A stretch of DNA of 64,000 nucleotides from Selenomonas bovis DSM 23594. GTDB taxonomy: Bacteria; Bacillota; Negativicutes; Selenomonadales; Selenomonadaceae. Every line of letters starts with the position of its first letter. The stretch's first letter is position 1. The stretch is from assembly GCF_000381005.1 (NCBI RefSeq), contig NZ_KB908384.1:1-64000 (forward strand), written 5' to 3'. Below, piece by piece: positions 1 to 7,410 of this stretch. The notes beneath the pieces are model-generated. The model worked only from the letters and a program-made list of their open reading frames with translations. It had not been told where the DNA came from and did no database searches. Both the position numbers and the translations under genes were made by a program.

Positions 1-143
1 AGTATAGTACATCTATATGTAGTAGTAAATACACGGTTCCCTTCTGGTATTGACTACTACATATAGATGTACTACTAGGCTGATAAGGGAATCTGATCCA
101 CTTCTGTGCTACCTAAAGTACCCACATCTATTACACTAAGGAG
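1..143. mobile_element. End of an insertion element (partial, cut by window edge)
   Basis: Homology to type IIG methyltransferases stops abruptly at base 144 inside the catalytic motif of the neighbouring gene, and the bases beyond it (1-143) are unrelated and AT-richer. This is what an insertion-sequence end looks like. The outer part holds a 22-bp perfect inverted repeat. No transposase is inside the window, so the family cannot be named. Confidence 0.5.
5..74. repeat. 22-bp perfect inverted repeat
   Basis: Bases 5-26 and 53-74 are exact reverse complements separated by 26 bases. The arms are AT-rich and there is no T-run, so this is not a typical terminator. It lies inside the putative insertion-element end and may be a subterminal hairpin of that element. 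Confidence 0.7.
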
Positions 144-1661
144 ATTCCCCATGATCTTGACATCATCGCTCGGCGGCAGGATTTCTTTCCAGTCCATCCT
201 GAGCGCGTTGCCCTCGTGGATGTTGGCGTTGGTCGTGAGCGGCAGGAAGTTCATTTCGCGGTGGACGATGCCCTCGGTCTCCTGCATCATCTGGCTTTCG
301 GCGATCCATATCGCTGTCTTGGCGACGGAGACGGCGAAGTCGTTGATCTCGATGCCGTAGAACTGCTGGATGCTGACCTTGATGGGGGAGTAGGCCGCTT
401 CGTCGAAGCCGAGGACGCCGCTGCCGGCCTTGTCGAGGACGGTCTCGCGCAGGATGTCGTTCTCGAGGCGGCGCAGGGAGAGGTAGCTCTCCGTGAGGAA
501 ATTCCCACTGCCGCACGCAGGATCGAAGCAGCGGATGGCGGCGAGTTTCTGCTGCAGGGCCTGGAGCTTTTCCGTGCGCGCCTTGATGGTCTTTTCCTGC
601 ATGGCGGCGTGGAATTCTTCTTTGTAGGCATCGAGGAACAGCGGGTCGATGACTTTGTGGATGTTCTCGATGCTCGTGTAGTGCATGCCGCCCGCGCGGC
701 GCGTGGCCGGGTTCAGCGTGCTCTCGAAGATGGCGCCGAAGATGGTCGGGGAGATCTGGCTCCAGTCGAAGTTGCAGGCATCCTCGAGGATGAGGCGGCG
801 CACCGCATCGTTCATCGGCGGCACGGGGACGCTTTCCGCGAAGAGGCCGCCGTTGACGTAGGGAAAGGCGGCGAGTCCGGCCTCGAGGAAGGGATCGCGC
901 GCTTCTGGCTTTTCGTCGAGCACCTGGAAGAGGTCGCTGAGGGCCTTGGCGAAGTGCTGCGGGCGGTAGTCGTCGAGGTAGTCGTGGAATATGTTGCGCC
1001 GACCGAAGATGCCGGCGTCCTCGGCGTAGAGGCAGAAGACGAGGCGCACGCAGAGCTTGTTGAGGTACTCGGTCGCCTGGGCTTCGCTGAGCTGCGGCGC
1101 GCCGAGGTAGAGGGGCTGGAGCGCGGTGTAGAGGCGGCCGACGAGCTCGCCCGCGCTCTTGCTGATCTCCATCTCCTTCGTGATGTGGCTGTCCTTCACA
1201 TCGACCATGAACTGGAGGCGGTAGGCCTCGTCCGCGAGGTCAGCGAGCTCGATGAGCTGCGGCGCGTCGTTGGGATGCTCCATGTCGAATACCTGGAACT
1301 GGCGGAAGTTGCAGGTGATGATCCAGCGCGGGCGCTCGGAGTACGGCAGCGCCGCGGCGTAGCGCTTCGCCTGTTCGGCGGGCTTGAGGAGCGTGCCGTC
1401 GCTCTGCCGGATGGGCTTTTCGAGGTCGACGCCGCGGCCTTTCTGCTCGATCATCGTGTGCGTCGCGGGGATCATGACGTCGATGAAGCTCGTGTGGCTG
1501 AGTTTCACGCGCGTCTCGAAGCGCACGAAGCTCGCGGGGTCCTCGACGCCGTATACTTTCTGCAAAAGCTCGATCCAGAACCGCTGGCTGTCCTGTTTCT
1601 CGTCGCCCTTTCCCTGCCATTTCGCGGCGAACGCCGCCGCCGCGCGCTTTTGTCGATCCAT
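75..1661 (-). pseudogene. Truncated MmeI-like type IIG restriction/DNA methyltransferase
   Basis: This is the N-terminal part of a class I SAM-dependent adenine methyltransferase of the MmeI/type IIG group, which fuses nuclease, methylase and target recognition in a protein usually well over 900 residues. The start at 1661 (MDRQKRAAAAF) follows a good Shine-Dalgarno AGGAAAGG. About 505 native residues remain. The SAM-binding motif FDPACGSGNFL is present, and then the catalytic NPPF motif is broken: the chain reads KIMGN followed by an unrelated tail (bases 75-143) instead of PPF. The rest of the methylase and all target recognition are missing, so the product should be inactive. The cause is probably insertion of the element at 1-143. 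Confidence 0.85.
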
Positions 1662-1753
1662 CGCTTTCCGTTCCTTTCCTTTGTATGTTCTGTGCCCATT
1701 GTAGCGCAGGGGGCAGGCGCGGCGCAAGGCGGGGCTTGCGTTTTCCATGACTA

Positions 1754-1772
1754 TGTATTACAATGTATTACA
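1754..1772. promoter_or_regulatory. Direct-repeat operator candidate before the toxin-antitoxin genes
   Basis: Two exact copies of TGTATTACA (1754-1762 and 1764-1772) sit 18 bases before the antitoxin start. Ribbon-helix-helix antitoxins commonly repress their own promoter through short repeats like these. The role is inferred from position. Confidence 0.5.
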
Positions 1773-1789
1773 GAAGGGAGGCGGGCGAA

Positions 1790-2011
1790 ATGACGGTATC
1801 GGTACGTTTGAATGATGACGATGCAGCACTGTTCCGTGACTATGCGGCGCTCCACGGGCTCACGATGTCCGAGCTCATCCGCCGTGCGGTGCTGGAGCGG
1901 ATCAATGATGCATATGATATGAGATGCTACGATCGCGCGATGGCGGAGTACCGTGCACACCCGGAGACGTTCACGCTCGACGAGGTGGAGAAGGAGCTGG
2001 GGCTTTCTTGA
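1790..2011 (+). CDS. RelB-type ribbon-helix-helix antitoxin
   Basis: A 73-residue acidic protein beginning TVSVRLNDDDAALF. The first 45 residues have the pattern of a ribbon-helix-helix DNA-binding domain (beta strand SVRL, then two helices with LTMSELIRRAVLERI), as in the RelB/DUF6290 antitoxins. The C-terminal half should wrap the partner toxin. The ATG at 1790 is chosen because it follows GAAGGGAGG; an upstream ATG at 1763 would lie inside the operator repeats. The gene overlaps the downstream toxin gene by 4 bases, so the two are translationally coupled. The pair probably autoregulates through the TGTATTACA repeats just upstream. Confidence 0.8.
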   Translation: MTVSVRLNDDDAALFRDYAALHGLTMSELIRRAVLERINDAYDMRCYDRAMAEYRAHPETFTLDEVEKELGLS

Positions 2012-2274
2012 CGTATCATGTGCTTTTTACGGCGGCGGCGAAAAAGTCCCTGAAGAAGCTCAATCGGCATACGGCGGCGCTGATCCTCGGGTGGATTCGC
2101 AAGAACCTCGAGGGCTGCGAGAATCCGAGGCTGCACGGCAAGGGGCTGACGGCGAACCGCAGCGGGGAGTGGCGCTACCGCGTCGGCGACTATCGCCTCA
2201 TCGCTGATATACAGGATTGCGACGTCGTAATCCTGATGCTCCACATCGGCCATCGCCGCGAAATCTATTCCTGA
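2008..2274 (+). CDS. RelE/ParE-superfamily toxin, TTG start
   Basis: An 88-residue basic protein (TYHVLFTAAAKKSLKKLN...) with the small toxin fold of the RelE family: an N-terminal helix pair, then a C-terminal sheet containing WRYRVGDYRLIADI and ending GHRREIYS. RelE toxins cut mRNA on the ribosome; ParE relatives poison gyrase, and the sequence alone does not separate them, although the GHRREIY ending is typical of RelE. The start is a TTG at 2008 that overlaps the antitoxin stop codon, giving tight coupling. Any longer reading would run back through the antitoxin gene. Confidence 0.8.
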   Translation: MTYHVLFTAAAKKSLKKLNRHTAALILGWIRKNLEGCENPRLHGKGLTANRSGEWRYRVGDYRLIADIQDCDVVILMLHIGHRREIYS

Positions 2275-2313
2275 TGCGCCTGCGCGCGGCCCGTTCCGAC
2301 GCGGCAGAAAAAC

Positions 2314-2344
2314 TTGCGATAGATCGTGCCTTCCATGTTATAAT
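2314..2344 (+). promoter_or_regulatory. metA promoter candidate
   Basis: A perfect TATAAT (2339-2344) lies about 40 bases before metA with TTGCGA (2314-2319) 19 bases upstream. The -10 overlaps a small inverted repeat, ATGGT...ACCAT (2343-2360), that could be an operator. I see no SAM riboswitch or T-box leader in the short 5' region. Confidence 0.5.
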
Positions 2345-2383
2345 GGTGTCATCATACCATCGTGACAAGGAGGCAATTTTTTT

Positions 2384-3319
2384 ATGCCAATCAAGATACC
2401 GAATGCTCTGCCGGCCGCGCATATTCTCGAGGGGGAGAATATCTTCGTCATGGATGCGGACAGGGCGTATGCACAGGACATCCGTCCGCTCAAAATCCTC
2501 ATCCTGAATCTCATGCCAATCAAGTACATCACGGAGACGCAGCTCCTGCGGCTGCTCGGCAACAGCGCGCTGCAGGTCGAGGTGGATTTTATCTATACGG
2601 AGAGCTATACGCCGAGCCACACGCCGATGGACTATCTCGCGCAGTTCTACGGGACGTTCGACGAGGTGCGCCACAAGAAGTACGACGGTATGATCATCAC
2701 GGGCGCGCCGGTCGAGAACATGGCGTTCGAGGAGGTCGCGTACTGGGACGAGATCGCGGAGATCATGGAGTGGAGCAAGTCGCATGTGTATTCGACGTTC
2801 CATATCTGCTGGGGCGCGCAGGCGGGGCTCTACTATCACTACGGCATCCCGAAGTACGAGGTGCCGGAGAAGATCTTCGGCGTGTTCAAGCATCATCTCT
2901 GCGTCGAGCATGAGAAGCTCCTGCGCGGCTTCGACGATGAGTTCTATGTGCCGCATTCGCGCCATACGGAGGAGCACAAGGAAGATATCCTGAAGGTGCC
3001 GGAGCTCACGATCCTCGCGGAGGCGGAGCAGCCAGCGGGCGTCTACGCCATTGCGAATCTCGAGAAACGCCAGTTCTTCATCACGGGCCACGCGGAGTAC
3101 GATCCGAATACCCTCAAGCAGGAGTACGACCGCGATGAAAAGGCGGGCCTGCATCCGCAGATTCCCGTGAACTACTATCCGAACGACGATCCGACGCAGA
3201 AGCCGATCGTGCGCTGGCGCAGCGTCGCGCATCTCCTCTTCGCGAACTGGCTCAACTACTATGTCTATCAGGAGACGCCGTACGAGATCGATGCCATCTG
3301 CAATGACAGGGACGATTGA
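2384..3319 (+). CDS. metA: Homoserine O-acetyltransferase (MetA family)
   Basis: This cytoplasmic enzyme acylates homoserine, the first committed step of methionine synthesis. The 311 residues match the full MetA length. The nucleophile is Cys142 in [10 protein letters not shown], and the His-Glu pair is H236/E238 in ITGHAEYD. Residue 111 is Glu (TGAPVEN); in characterised MetA proteins Glu here selects acetyl-CoA, whereas Gly selects succinyl-CoA, so I predict acetyl transfer despite the common succinyltransferase label. The start follows AAGGAGG with a spacer of about 9 bases. The gene stands alone with its own promoter and terminator. Confidence 0.93.
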   Translation: MPIKIPNALPAAHILEGENIFVMDADRAYAQDIRPLKILILNLMPIKYITETQLLRLLGNSALQVEVDFIYTESYTPSHTPMDYLAQFYGTFDEVRHKKYDGMIITGAPVENMAFEEVAYWDEIAEIMEWSKSHVYSTFHICWGAQAGLYYHYGIPKYEVPEKIFGVFKHHLCVEHEKLLRGFDDEFYVPHSRHTEEHKEDILKVPELTILAEAEQPAGVYAIANLEKRQFFITGHAEYDPNTLKQEYDRDEKAGLHPQIPVNYYPNDDPTQKPIVRWRSVAHLLFANWLNYYVYQETPYEIDAICNDRDD

Positions 3320-3348
3320 GCGCGGGCGTTGCGCATGAGACTTTTTCC

Positions 3349-3379
3349 GTGCGACATGGGACACATGTCGCACTTTTTT
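3349..3379 (+). terminator. Rho-independent terminator of metA
   Basis: GTGCGACATG and CATGTCGCAC form a perfect 10-bp stem with a 5-base loop, followed by six T. Confidence 0.92.
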
Positions 3380-3419
3380 CAGATTCGTATGATATAATAA
3401 GAATGTTTGATTCCATGTG

Positions 3420-3527
3420 CTATGTAAATCCCCAAGAGCGCAAGCCGCAGGCGCAGCGCGATTGGCTGGATTTACTGTAAGGGCGATGCACAATGTCCAC
3501 GAAGTGGACGTTTGTGCATGTAGTTTG
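3420..3527 (+). repeat. 108-bp interspersed repeat, copy 1
   Basis: First of two head-to-tail copies. It carries GTAAATCC paired with GGATTTAC as an outer stem over the first half, and in the second half a hairpin built from ATGCACAA / TTTGTGCAT enclosing GTCCAC-GAA-GTGGAC. It begins 41 bases after the metA terminator. Three more copies occur at 3528, 23498 and 49438, all on this strand. There is no plausible coding function. Confidence 0.9.
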
Positions 3528-3635
3528 CTATGTAAATCCCCAAGAGCGCAAGCCGCAGGCGCAGCGCGATTGGCTGGATTTACTGTAAGGGCGGTGCACA
3601 ATGTCCACGGAGTGGACGTTTGTGCATGTAGTTTG
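3528..3635 (+). repeat. 108-bp interspersed repeat, copy 2 (tandem)
   Basis: Directly abuts copy 1 and differs from it at only a few positions; the hairpin loop reads GGA instead of GAA while both stems are kept. A degenerate third start (CGATGGAATC) follows immediately, suggesting expansion by slippage or unequal exchange. Confidence 0.9.
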
Positions 3636-3717
3636 CGATGGAATCTGTGGCGCTTGGGAAGGGCAGGGGAGGCTGTCGGTTTCCGGGGCCGCGAACATGA
3701 TTTGGGGAGGAAGTTTC

Positions 3718-4299
3718 ATGAGTCAATGGAAAGGAAAGCTGGCCGGGCTCGTCGCGGCGGGTCTGCTGGCCGTCTTGCCGCTCGCGGCGACGCCCGCGCT
3801 CGCTGAGCCGCCCGCGGTGCCGGAGGATATCTATCAGTGGGTGCAGTCGACGGCACGGCAGAATTATTATTTCAACAAGCAGCAGATGTGCTATGAGATT
3901 CGCGCGGACGGGACGGTGGATGAGCATGTGCTCATCGTGCCGACGCTGCGCACATACGACGATGTGCAGATCCAGGATGTCATCTCGAAGCGCCGCTGGA
4001 AGCTCGAGGATCTCACGGGCTACGACGCGCTCGCGGGCGCGGCGGAGTATCTGAAGATCGATCTCGCGGCGCAGACGGTCACGATCACGGAGCATGACGA
4101 CCTCGACGGCGACTGGGGCGTCATCCGCGAGGAGAAGGAGCCGGAGATCGTGCAGCTCGCGGAGCTCTCGGAGAAGGATGTGGACGCGTGCTTCTACCGC
4201 GCGATTATCCAGTATGCGCAGAAGCATGCGGCGGAGCTGCGCGCGCGGACGGAGCAGAAGGCGGCCGAGGCGGCGAGCGAAGAGAAAGGCAAAGGCTGA
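3718..4299 (+). CDS. Secreted protein of unknown function
   Basis: I do not recognise this 193-residue protein. It starts with a clear Sec signal peptide (MSQWKGKLAGLVAAGLLAVL, cleavage probably after ALA at residue 29). The mature part is acidic and mixed alpha/beta, has a YYFN...YEIRADGTVDEHV stretch and ends in a charged Glu/Lys/Ala helix. In a diderm cell it should reach the periplasm. The ATG at 3718 follows GGGGAGGAAG; an earlier in-frame ATG at 3601 would run through the repeat and hide the signal peptide. It lies just downstream of the tandem 108-bp repeats and 155 bases before hydE, so a shared transcript is possible but unproven. Confidence 0.7.
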   Translation: MSQWKGKLAGLVAAGLLAVLPLAATPALAEPPAVPEDIYQWVQSTARQNYYFNKQQMCYEIRADGTVDEHVLIVPTLRTYDDVQIQDVISKRRWKLEDLTGYDALAGAAEYLKIDLAAQTVTITEHDDLDGDWGVIREEKEPEIVQLAELSEKDVDACFYRAIIQYAQKHAAELRARTEQKAAEAASEEKGKG

Positions 4300-4453
4300 G
4301 CCGCCTGCCGTGCGGAAAGCGGCTGTCGGCGCTGCGCGATGGCGCGGCTGGGACGGACGCTGCGTGCGGCGATGCGCTGTCGGCAGCGCGTGCCTGGCAA
4401 CTGAGGATATGGCCGCTTTTGCGCTGGAGCGGCGGTAGAGGAGGAGGGAGCGC

Positions 4454-5488
4454 ATGGAGCAGCTCATCGAGCGAGCGGCGCGGACGCACCGCCTGACGGA
4501 GGAGGAGATTACAAGGCTCCTTGCAGCACCGGAGGCGGAGGAGGCGCTCGCGCGCGCTGCGGACGCGGTGCGGCGGCGCTATGTCGGCGACGGCGTGCAT
4601 CTGCGCGGGCTCATCGAGTTCTCGAATATCTGCCGGCAGGACTGCTGCTACTGCGGCCTGCGGCGCGAGAACGCGCGCGTCGAGCGCTACCGTCTCGACG
4701 CGGACGCCATCGTCGCGCTCGCGCGCAAGGCGAAGGGCTACGGCTATCAGACCGTCGTGCTGCAATCGGGCGAGGATGCCCATTTCACGGCGGAACGCCT
4801 CGCGGCCATCGTGCGCCGCATCAAGGCGCTCGATCTCGCGGTGACGCTCTCCGTCGGCGAGCGCAGCCACGAGACGTACGCGCTATGGCGCGCGGCGGGT
4901 GCCGACCGCTATCTGCTGCGCATCGAGACGACGGACGCGGCGCTCTATGAGCGGTACGATCCCGGCATGTCGCACGAGAACCGCCTGCGTTGCCTGCGCG
5001 ACCTGCGCGCGCTCGGCTATGAGGTTGGAACGGGCAGCCTCATCGGCCTGCCGGGGCAGGACGCGCGGTCGCTCGCGCGCGACATCCTGTTCTACCAGGA
5101 GATCGACGCGGACATGGTCGGCATCGGGCCGCTGATCCCGAACGGCGACACGCCGCTCGGCGGGGCCGCGCCCGGCGACTTCCACCTCACGCGGCGCATG
5201 GTGTCGCTGCTGCGCCTGCTGCTGCCCGAGGCGAACATCCCCGCGACGACGGCGATGGAGACGCTCGTACCGCGTGGCCGTGAGCTCATATTGACCTCGG
5301 GCGCGAACGTCGTGATGCCGAACGTCACGGAGGGCGACTACCGCAGGAAGTACGCGCTCTACCCCGGGAAGATCTGCGTCGCGGACACGCCCGAGGACTG
5401 CCGCGCCTGCATGGGCGGGCGCATCAAGGCGCTCGGCCGCTGTGTCGCGGCGGACAAGGGATATCGCCGTCATGGCGCGGCGCGCTGA
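4454..5488 (+). CDS. hydE: [FeFe]-hydrogenase maturase HydE, radical SAM
   Basis: HydE is a radical SAM enzyme that helps build the diiron H-cluster subunit of [FeFe] hydrogenase. The 344-residue length fits the family. The radical SAM cysteines are C60, C64 and C67 (CRQDCCYC), preceded by HLRGLIEFSNI, a HydE-like lead-in; biotin synthase and PylB are relatives. Family blocks VLQSGED, TGSLIGLPGQ and MVGIGPLIPNGDTPL follow. The start lies after GAGGAGGGAG. HydF, HydG and the hydrogenase are not in the window, so they must be elsewhere for the gene to have this function. Next to it is a flavin-fold protein. Confidence 0.9.
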   Translation: MEQLIERAARTHRLTEEEITRLLAAPEAEEALARAADAVRRRYVGDGVHLRGLIEFSNICRQDCCYCGLRRENARVERYRLDADAIVALARKAKGYGYQTVVLQSGEDAHFTAERLAAIVRRIKALDLAVTLSVGERSHETYALWRAAGADRYLLRIETTDAALYERYDPGMSHENRLRCLRDLRALGYEVGTGSLIGLPGQDARSLARDILFYQEIDADMVGIGPLIPNGDTPLGGAAPGDFHLTRRMVSLLRLLLPEANIPATTAMETLVPRGRELILTSGANVVMPNVTEGDYRRKYALYPGKICVADTPEDCRACMGGRIKALGRCVAADKGYRRHGAAR

Positions 5489-5539
5489 GCTTTGCGCGGC
5501 GCCTGGCCGGCAACAGGAAGCAGGACAGGAGGATCTGAC

Positions 5540-6016
5540 ATGAGGAGAAACGACAGGGAGATCAAGGACCGCGCGGAGATCCTCGCGGTCATGCGGCGCT
5601 GCGCCGTCTGCCATCTCGCGCTCAACGACGCAGACGGCTATCCGTATGTGCTGCCGCTCAACTACGGCATCGAGGAAAAGGACGGACAGGTTGTCCTCTA
5701 CTTCCACAGCGCGCTCGCGGGGAAGAAGCTCGACCTCCTCGTCCGCGACAGCCGCGCCGCCTTCGCGGTGGACACGAAGCACCAGCTCCAATACTTCGAG
5801 GAGAAGGGCTACTGCACCTACGCCTACGAGAGCGTGCTCGGGCGCGGGCGGCTGCGCCTGCTCGCGGAGGAGGAGAAGGCGGCGGCGCTCGACGCGCTCA
5901 TGGAGCACTACCATCCGGGCGAACATGCATGGTACAACCCCGCGGCCATCCCGCGCACGGCGGTCTATGCGCTCGAAGTCGAGGAAATGACGGGCAAGCG
6001 GAAGCTGCCGAAATAG
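5540..6016 (+). CDS. Pyridoxamine 5'-phosphate oxidase-fold protein (NimA-like)
   Basis: A 158-residue FMN split-barrel protein of the NimA/pyridoxamine phosphate oxidase-like group. Visible landmarks are the opening helix RAEILAVMRRCAVCHLALND, the strand pair YPYVLPLNYGIE, YFHSALAGKKLDLL, which forms the flavin phosphate site, and the C-terminal ALEVEEMTGKR. Members reduce nitroimidazoles or use unknown electron acceptors, and the substrate cannot be told from sequence. The ATG at 5540 follows GGAGGA. It lies 51 bases after hydE on the same strand with no terminator between, so the two are probably cotranscribed. Confidence 0.82.
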   Translation: MRRNDREIKDRAEILAVMRRCAVCHLALNDADGYPYVLPLNYGIEEKDGQVVLYFHSALAGKKLDLLVRDSRAAFAVDTKHQLQYFEEKGYCTYAYESVLGRGRLRLLAEEEKAAALDALMEHYHPGEHAWYNPAAIPRTAVYALEVEEMTGKRKLPK

Positions 6017-6113
6017 GGCAAGAGGTTCGCAAGGGGGCGGGCAGGGCACGGGCGGCAAAGCTCGCCAAAAGCCGACGCTGCGTCAGGCGTGCCGCCTTCC
6101 ATGCCTCGGGAAT

Positions 6114-6153
6114 GAGAGACCGCCCTCCAGCGCGTGTCGGAGGGCGGTCTCTT
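6114..6153. terminator. Bidirectional terminator between convergent genes
   Basis: GAGACCGCCCTCC (6116-6128) and GGAGGGCGGTCTC (6139-6151) form a perfect 13-bp stem between convergent genes; it can serve both strands. Confidence 0.85.
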
Positions 6154-6184
6154 GTCTGTGTCTTGCAGTTTGCGCGGCGTTTCT

Positions 6185-6943
6185 TCAGTGGAATAGCAGC
6201 AGGATGACGCCGCCGGCGGCTGACATGCCGACGATGCAGAATTTGAGCAGCGGCAGCGGGGCGAGATGGGTGGCCTTCGCGCCGAACCAGGCGCCGACCA
6301 TGAGGCCGAGCAGCGTCTCGAGGAAGAGCACTGGCTCGAGGTGGCCGCTCAGGAGGTAGCCGAGGCCGCCGGCCGCGGAGATGGGGATGATGACCATCAT
6401 GCAGGTGCCGACAGTCTGCAGGAGCGGCACGCCGAATACGACCATGAGTGCGAGCTGGATGAACGCGGCGGCGCCGATGCCGAACGCGGCGGAGAGGAAG
6501 CCGACGAGGACGCCTGTGACGCTGCCGTAGACGTAGAGGCGGCGTCCCGTGAGGAGCGTCTCTCGCACGGGGAAATGGCGCGCGAGCCACGCGCCCTGGT
6601 AGATGCGCAGGTAGAGGAGCACGGCGGAGAGGAGCATCATGGCGGAGGTGGCGAGGGTGAGATCGCCCGCGGGCATGATATTCGAGACAGCCGCGCCGAG
6701 GAACGCGCCTATGATGCCGAAGAGGCCGACGATGGCGCCCGTCCGGACGACGACCTCGTGCTGGCGGAAATGGCTGATGGCGCCGGAGAGCGTCGTGAAG
6801 ACCATCGAGGCGAGCGCGACGGCGAGTGCCTCGTGGATGGGGATGCCGAAACCGACATTGAGCAGTGTGATGGTGACGCCTGCGCCGCCGGCGCCGACGA
6901 AGCCGATGAGCGCGCCGAGCGCGAGCATGGAGAGAAAGATCAT
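6185..6943 (-). CDS. TSUP/TauE-type membrane permease
   Basis: A 252-residue integral membrane protein with about eight hydrophobic segments and the inverted duplicated architecture of the TSUP (TauE/SafE, DUF81) family. The glycine-rich first helix ALGALIGFVGAGGAGVTITL and the second-half copy GSVTGVLVGFLSAAFGIGAAAF mark the two repeats. These proteins export or import sulfite, sulfoacetate or other small organic anions; the substrate here is unknown. The start at 6943 follows AAGGAGG; the longer open frame upstream is not hydrophobic and lacks a ribosome site. A second, unrelated copy of the family is at 30603. Confidence 0.85.
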   Translation of the reverse strand: MIFLSMLALGALIGFVGAGGAGVTITLLNVGFGIPIHEALAVALASMVFTTLSGAISHFRQHEVVVRTGAIVGLFGIIGAFLGAAVSNIMPAGDLTLATSAMMLLSAVLLYLRIYQGAWLARHFPVRETLLTGRRLYVYGSVTGVLVGFLSAAFGIGAAAFIQLALMVVFGVPLLQTVGTCMMVIIPISAAGGLGYLLSGHLEPVLFLETLLGLMVGAWFGAKATHLAPLPLLKFCIVGMSAAGGVILLLFH

Positions 6944-7170
6944 GGGGAAGCCTCCTTGAGAGAAATCGCCGGGGAATCCTTCCTGCGTGACTGCGCAGCG
7001 CTCTGCCGCGGCAGGCGTGCCTGGCACGGCAGGCGGGGGCCTGCAAACGGCACGCAGGGGCCGTAGCCGGAAGCGTTCCTGCGCGGTCTTTGCGCGTGCA
7101 GCAGCGCGTCCGGCGGCATCGTGGCGTCGCGCGCGTGGTCTCAGCGATTCCGAAAGAAAAAATGATAAAC

Positions 7171-7199
7171 GAAAAGCCATGACCGCAGCCATGGCTTGT
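7171..7199 (-). terminator. Terminator after the tRNA-Glu pair
   Basis: On the minus strand AGCCATG and CATGGCT pair and are followed by TTTTC, 10 bases past the last tRNA. Confidence 0.7.
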
Positions 7200-7205
7200 A
7201 TTTGC

Positions 7206-7280
7206 TGGTGACACCTATGGGATTCGAACCCATGAACCCGGCGTGAGAGGCCGGTGTCTTAACCACTTGACGAAGGTGCC
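7206..7280 (-). tRNA. tRNA-Glu (anticodon CTC), copy 2
   Basis: A 75-nt cloverleaf with encoded CCA. The acceptor is GGCACCT/AGGTGTC (one G-U pair), the anticodon stem CCGGC/GCCGG holds loop CTCTCAC so the anticodon is CTC, and the T arm contains GGTTCGAATCC. It is identical to the copy one base away and reads GAG codons, the main Glu codon in this GC-rich genome. Confidence 0.95.
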
Positions 7281-7281
7281 C

Positions 7282-7356
7282 TGGTGACACCTATGGGATT
7301 CGAACCCATGAACCCGGCGTGAGAGGCCGGTGTCTTAACCACTTGACGAAGGTGCC
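7282..7356 (-). tRNA. tRNA-Glu (anticodon CTC), copy 1
   Basis: Same 75-nt sequence and fold as its neighbour, separated from it by a single base. It begins 54 bases after the gltX stop on the same strand, so synthetase and tRNA precursors may share a transcript. Confidence 0.95.
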
Positions 7357-7410
7357 ATCCTCTTTTGCACAACTCAGAGAGTATTGCGCTGAAGGACAGA
7401 TATTATTATA

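Noticed and set aside
3420-3635. CRISPR array
   Set aside because: The two 108-bp units abut without spacers, and the unit is far longer than a CRISPR repeat. No cas genes are present.
3417-3806. Open frame running through the tandem repeats
   Set aside because: It exists only because the repeat length is a multiple of three; there is no ribosome site, and the hairpins show structure, not coding, is conserved.
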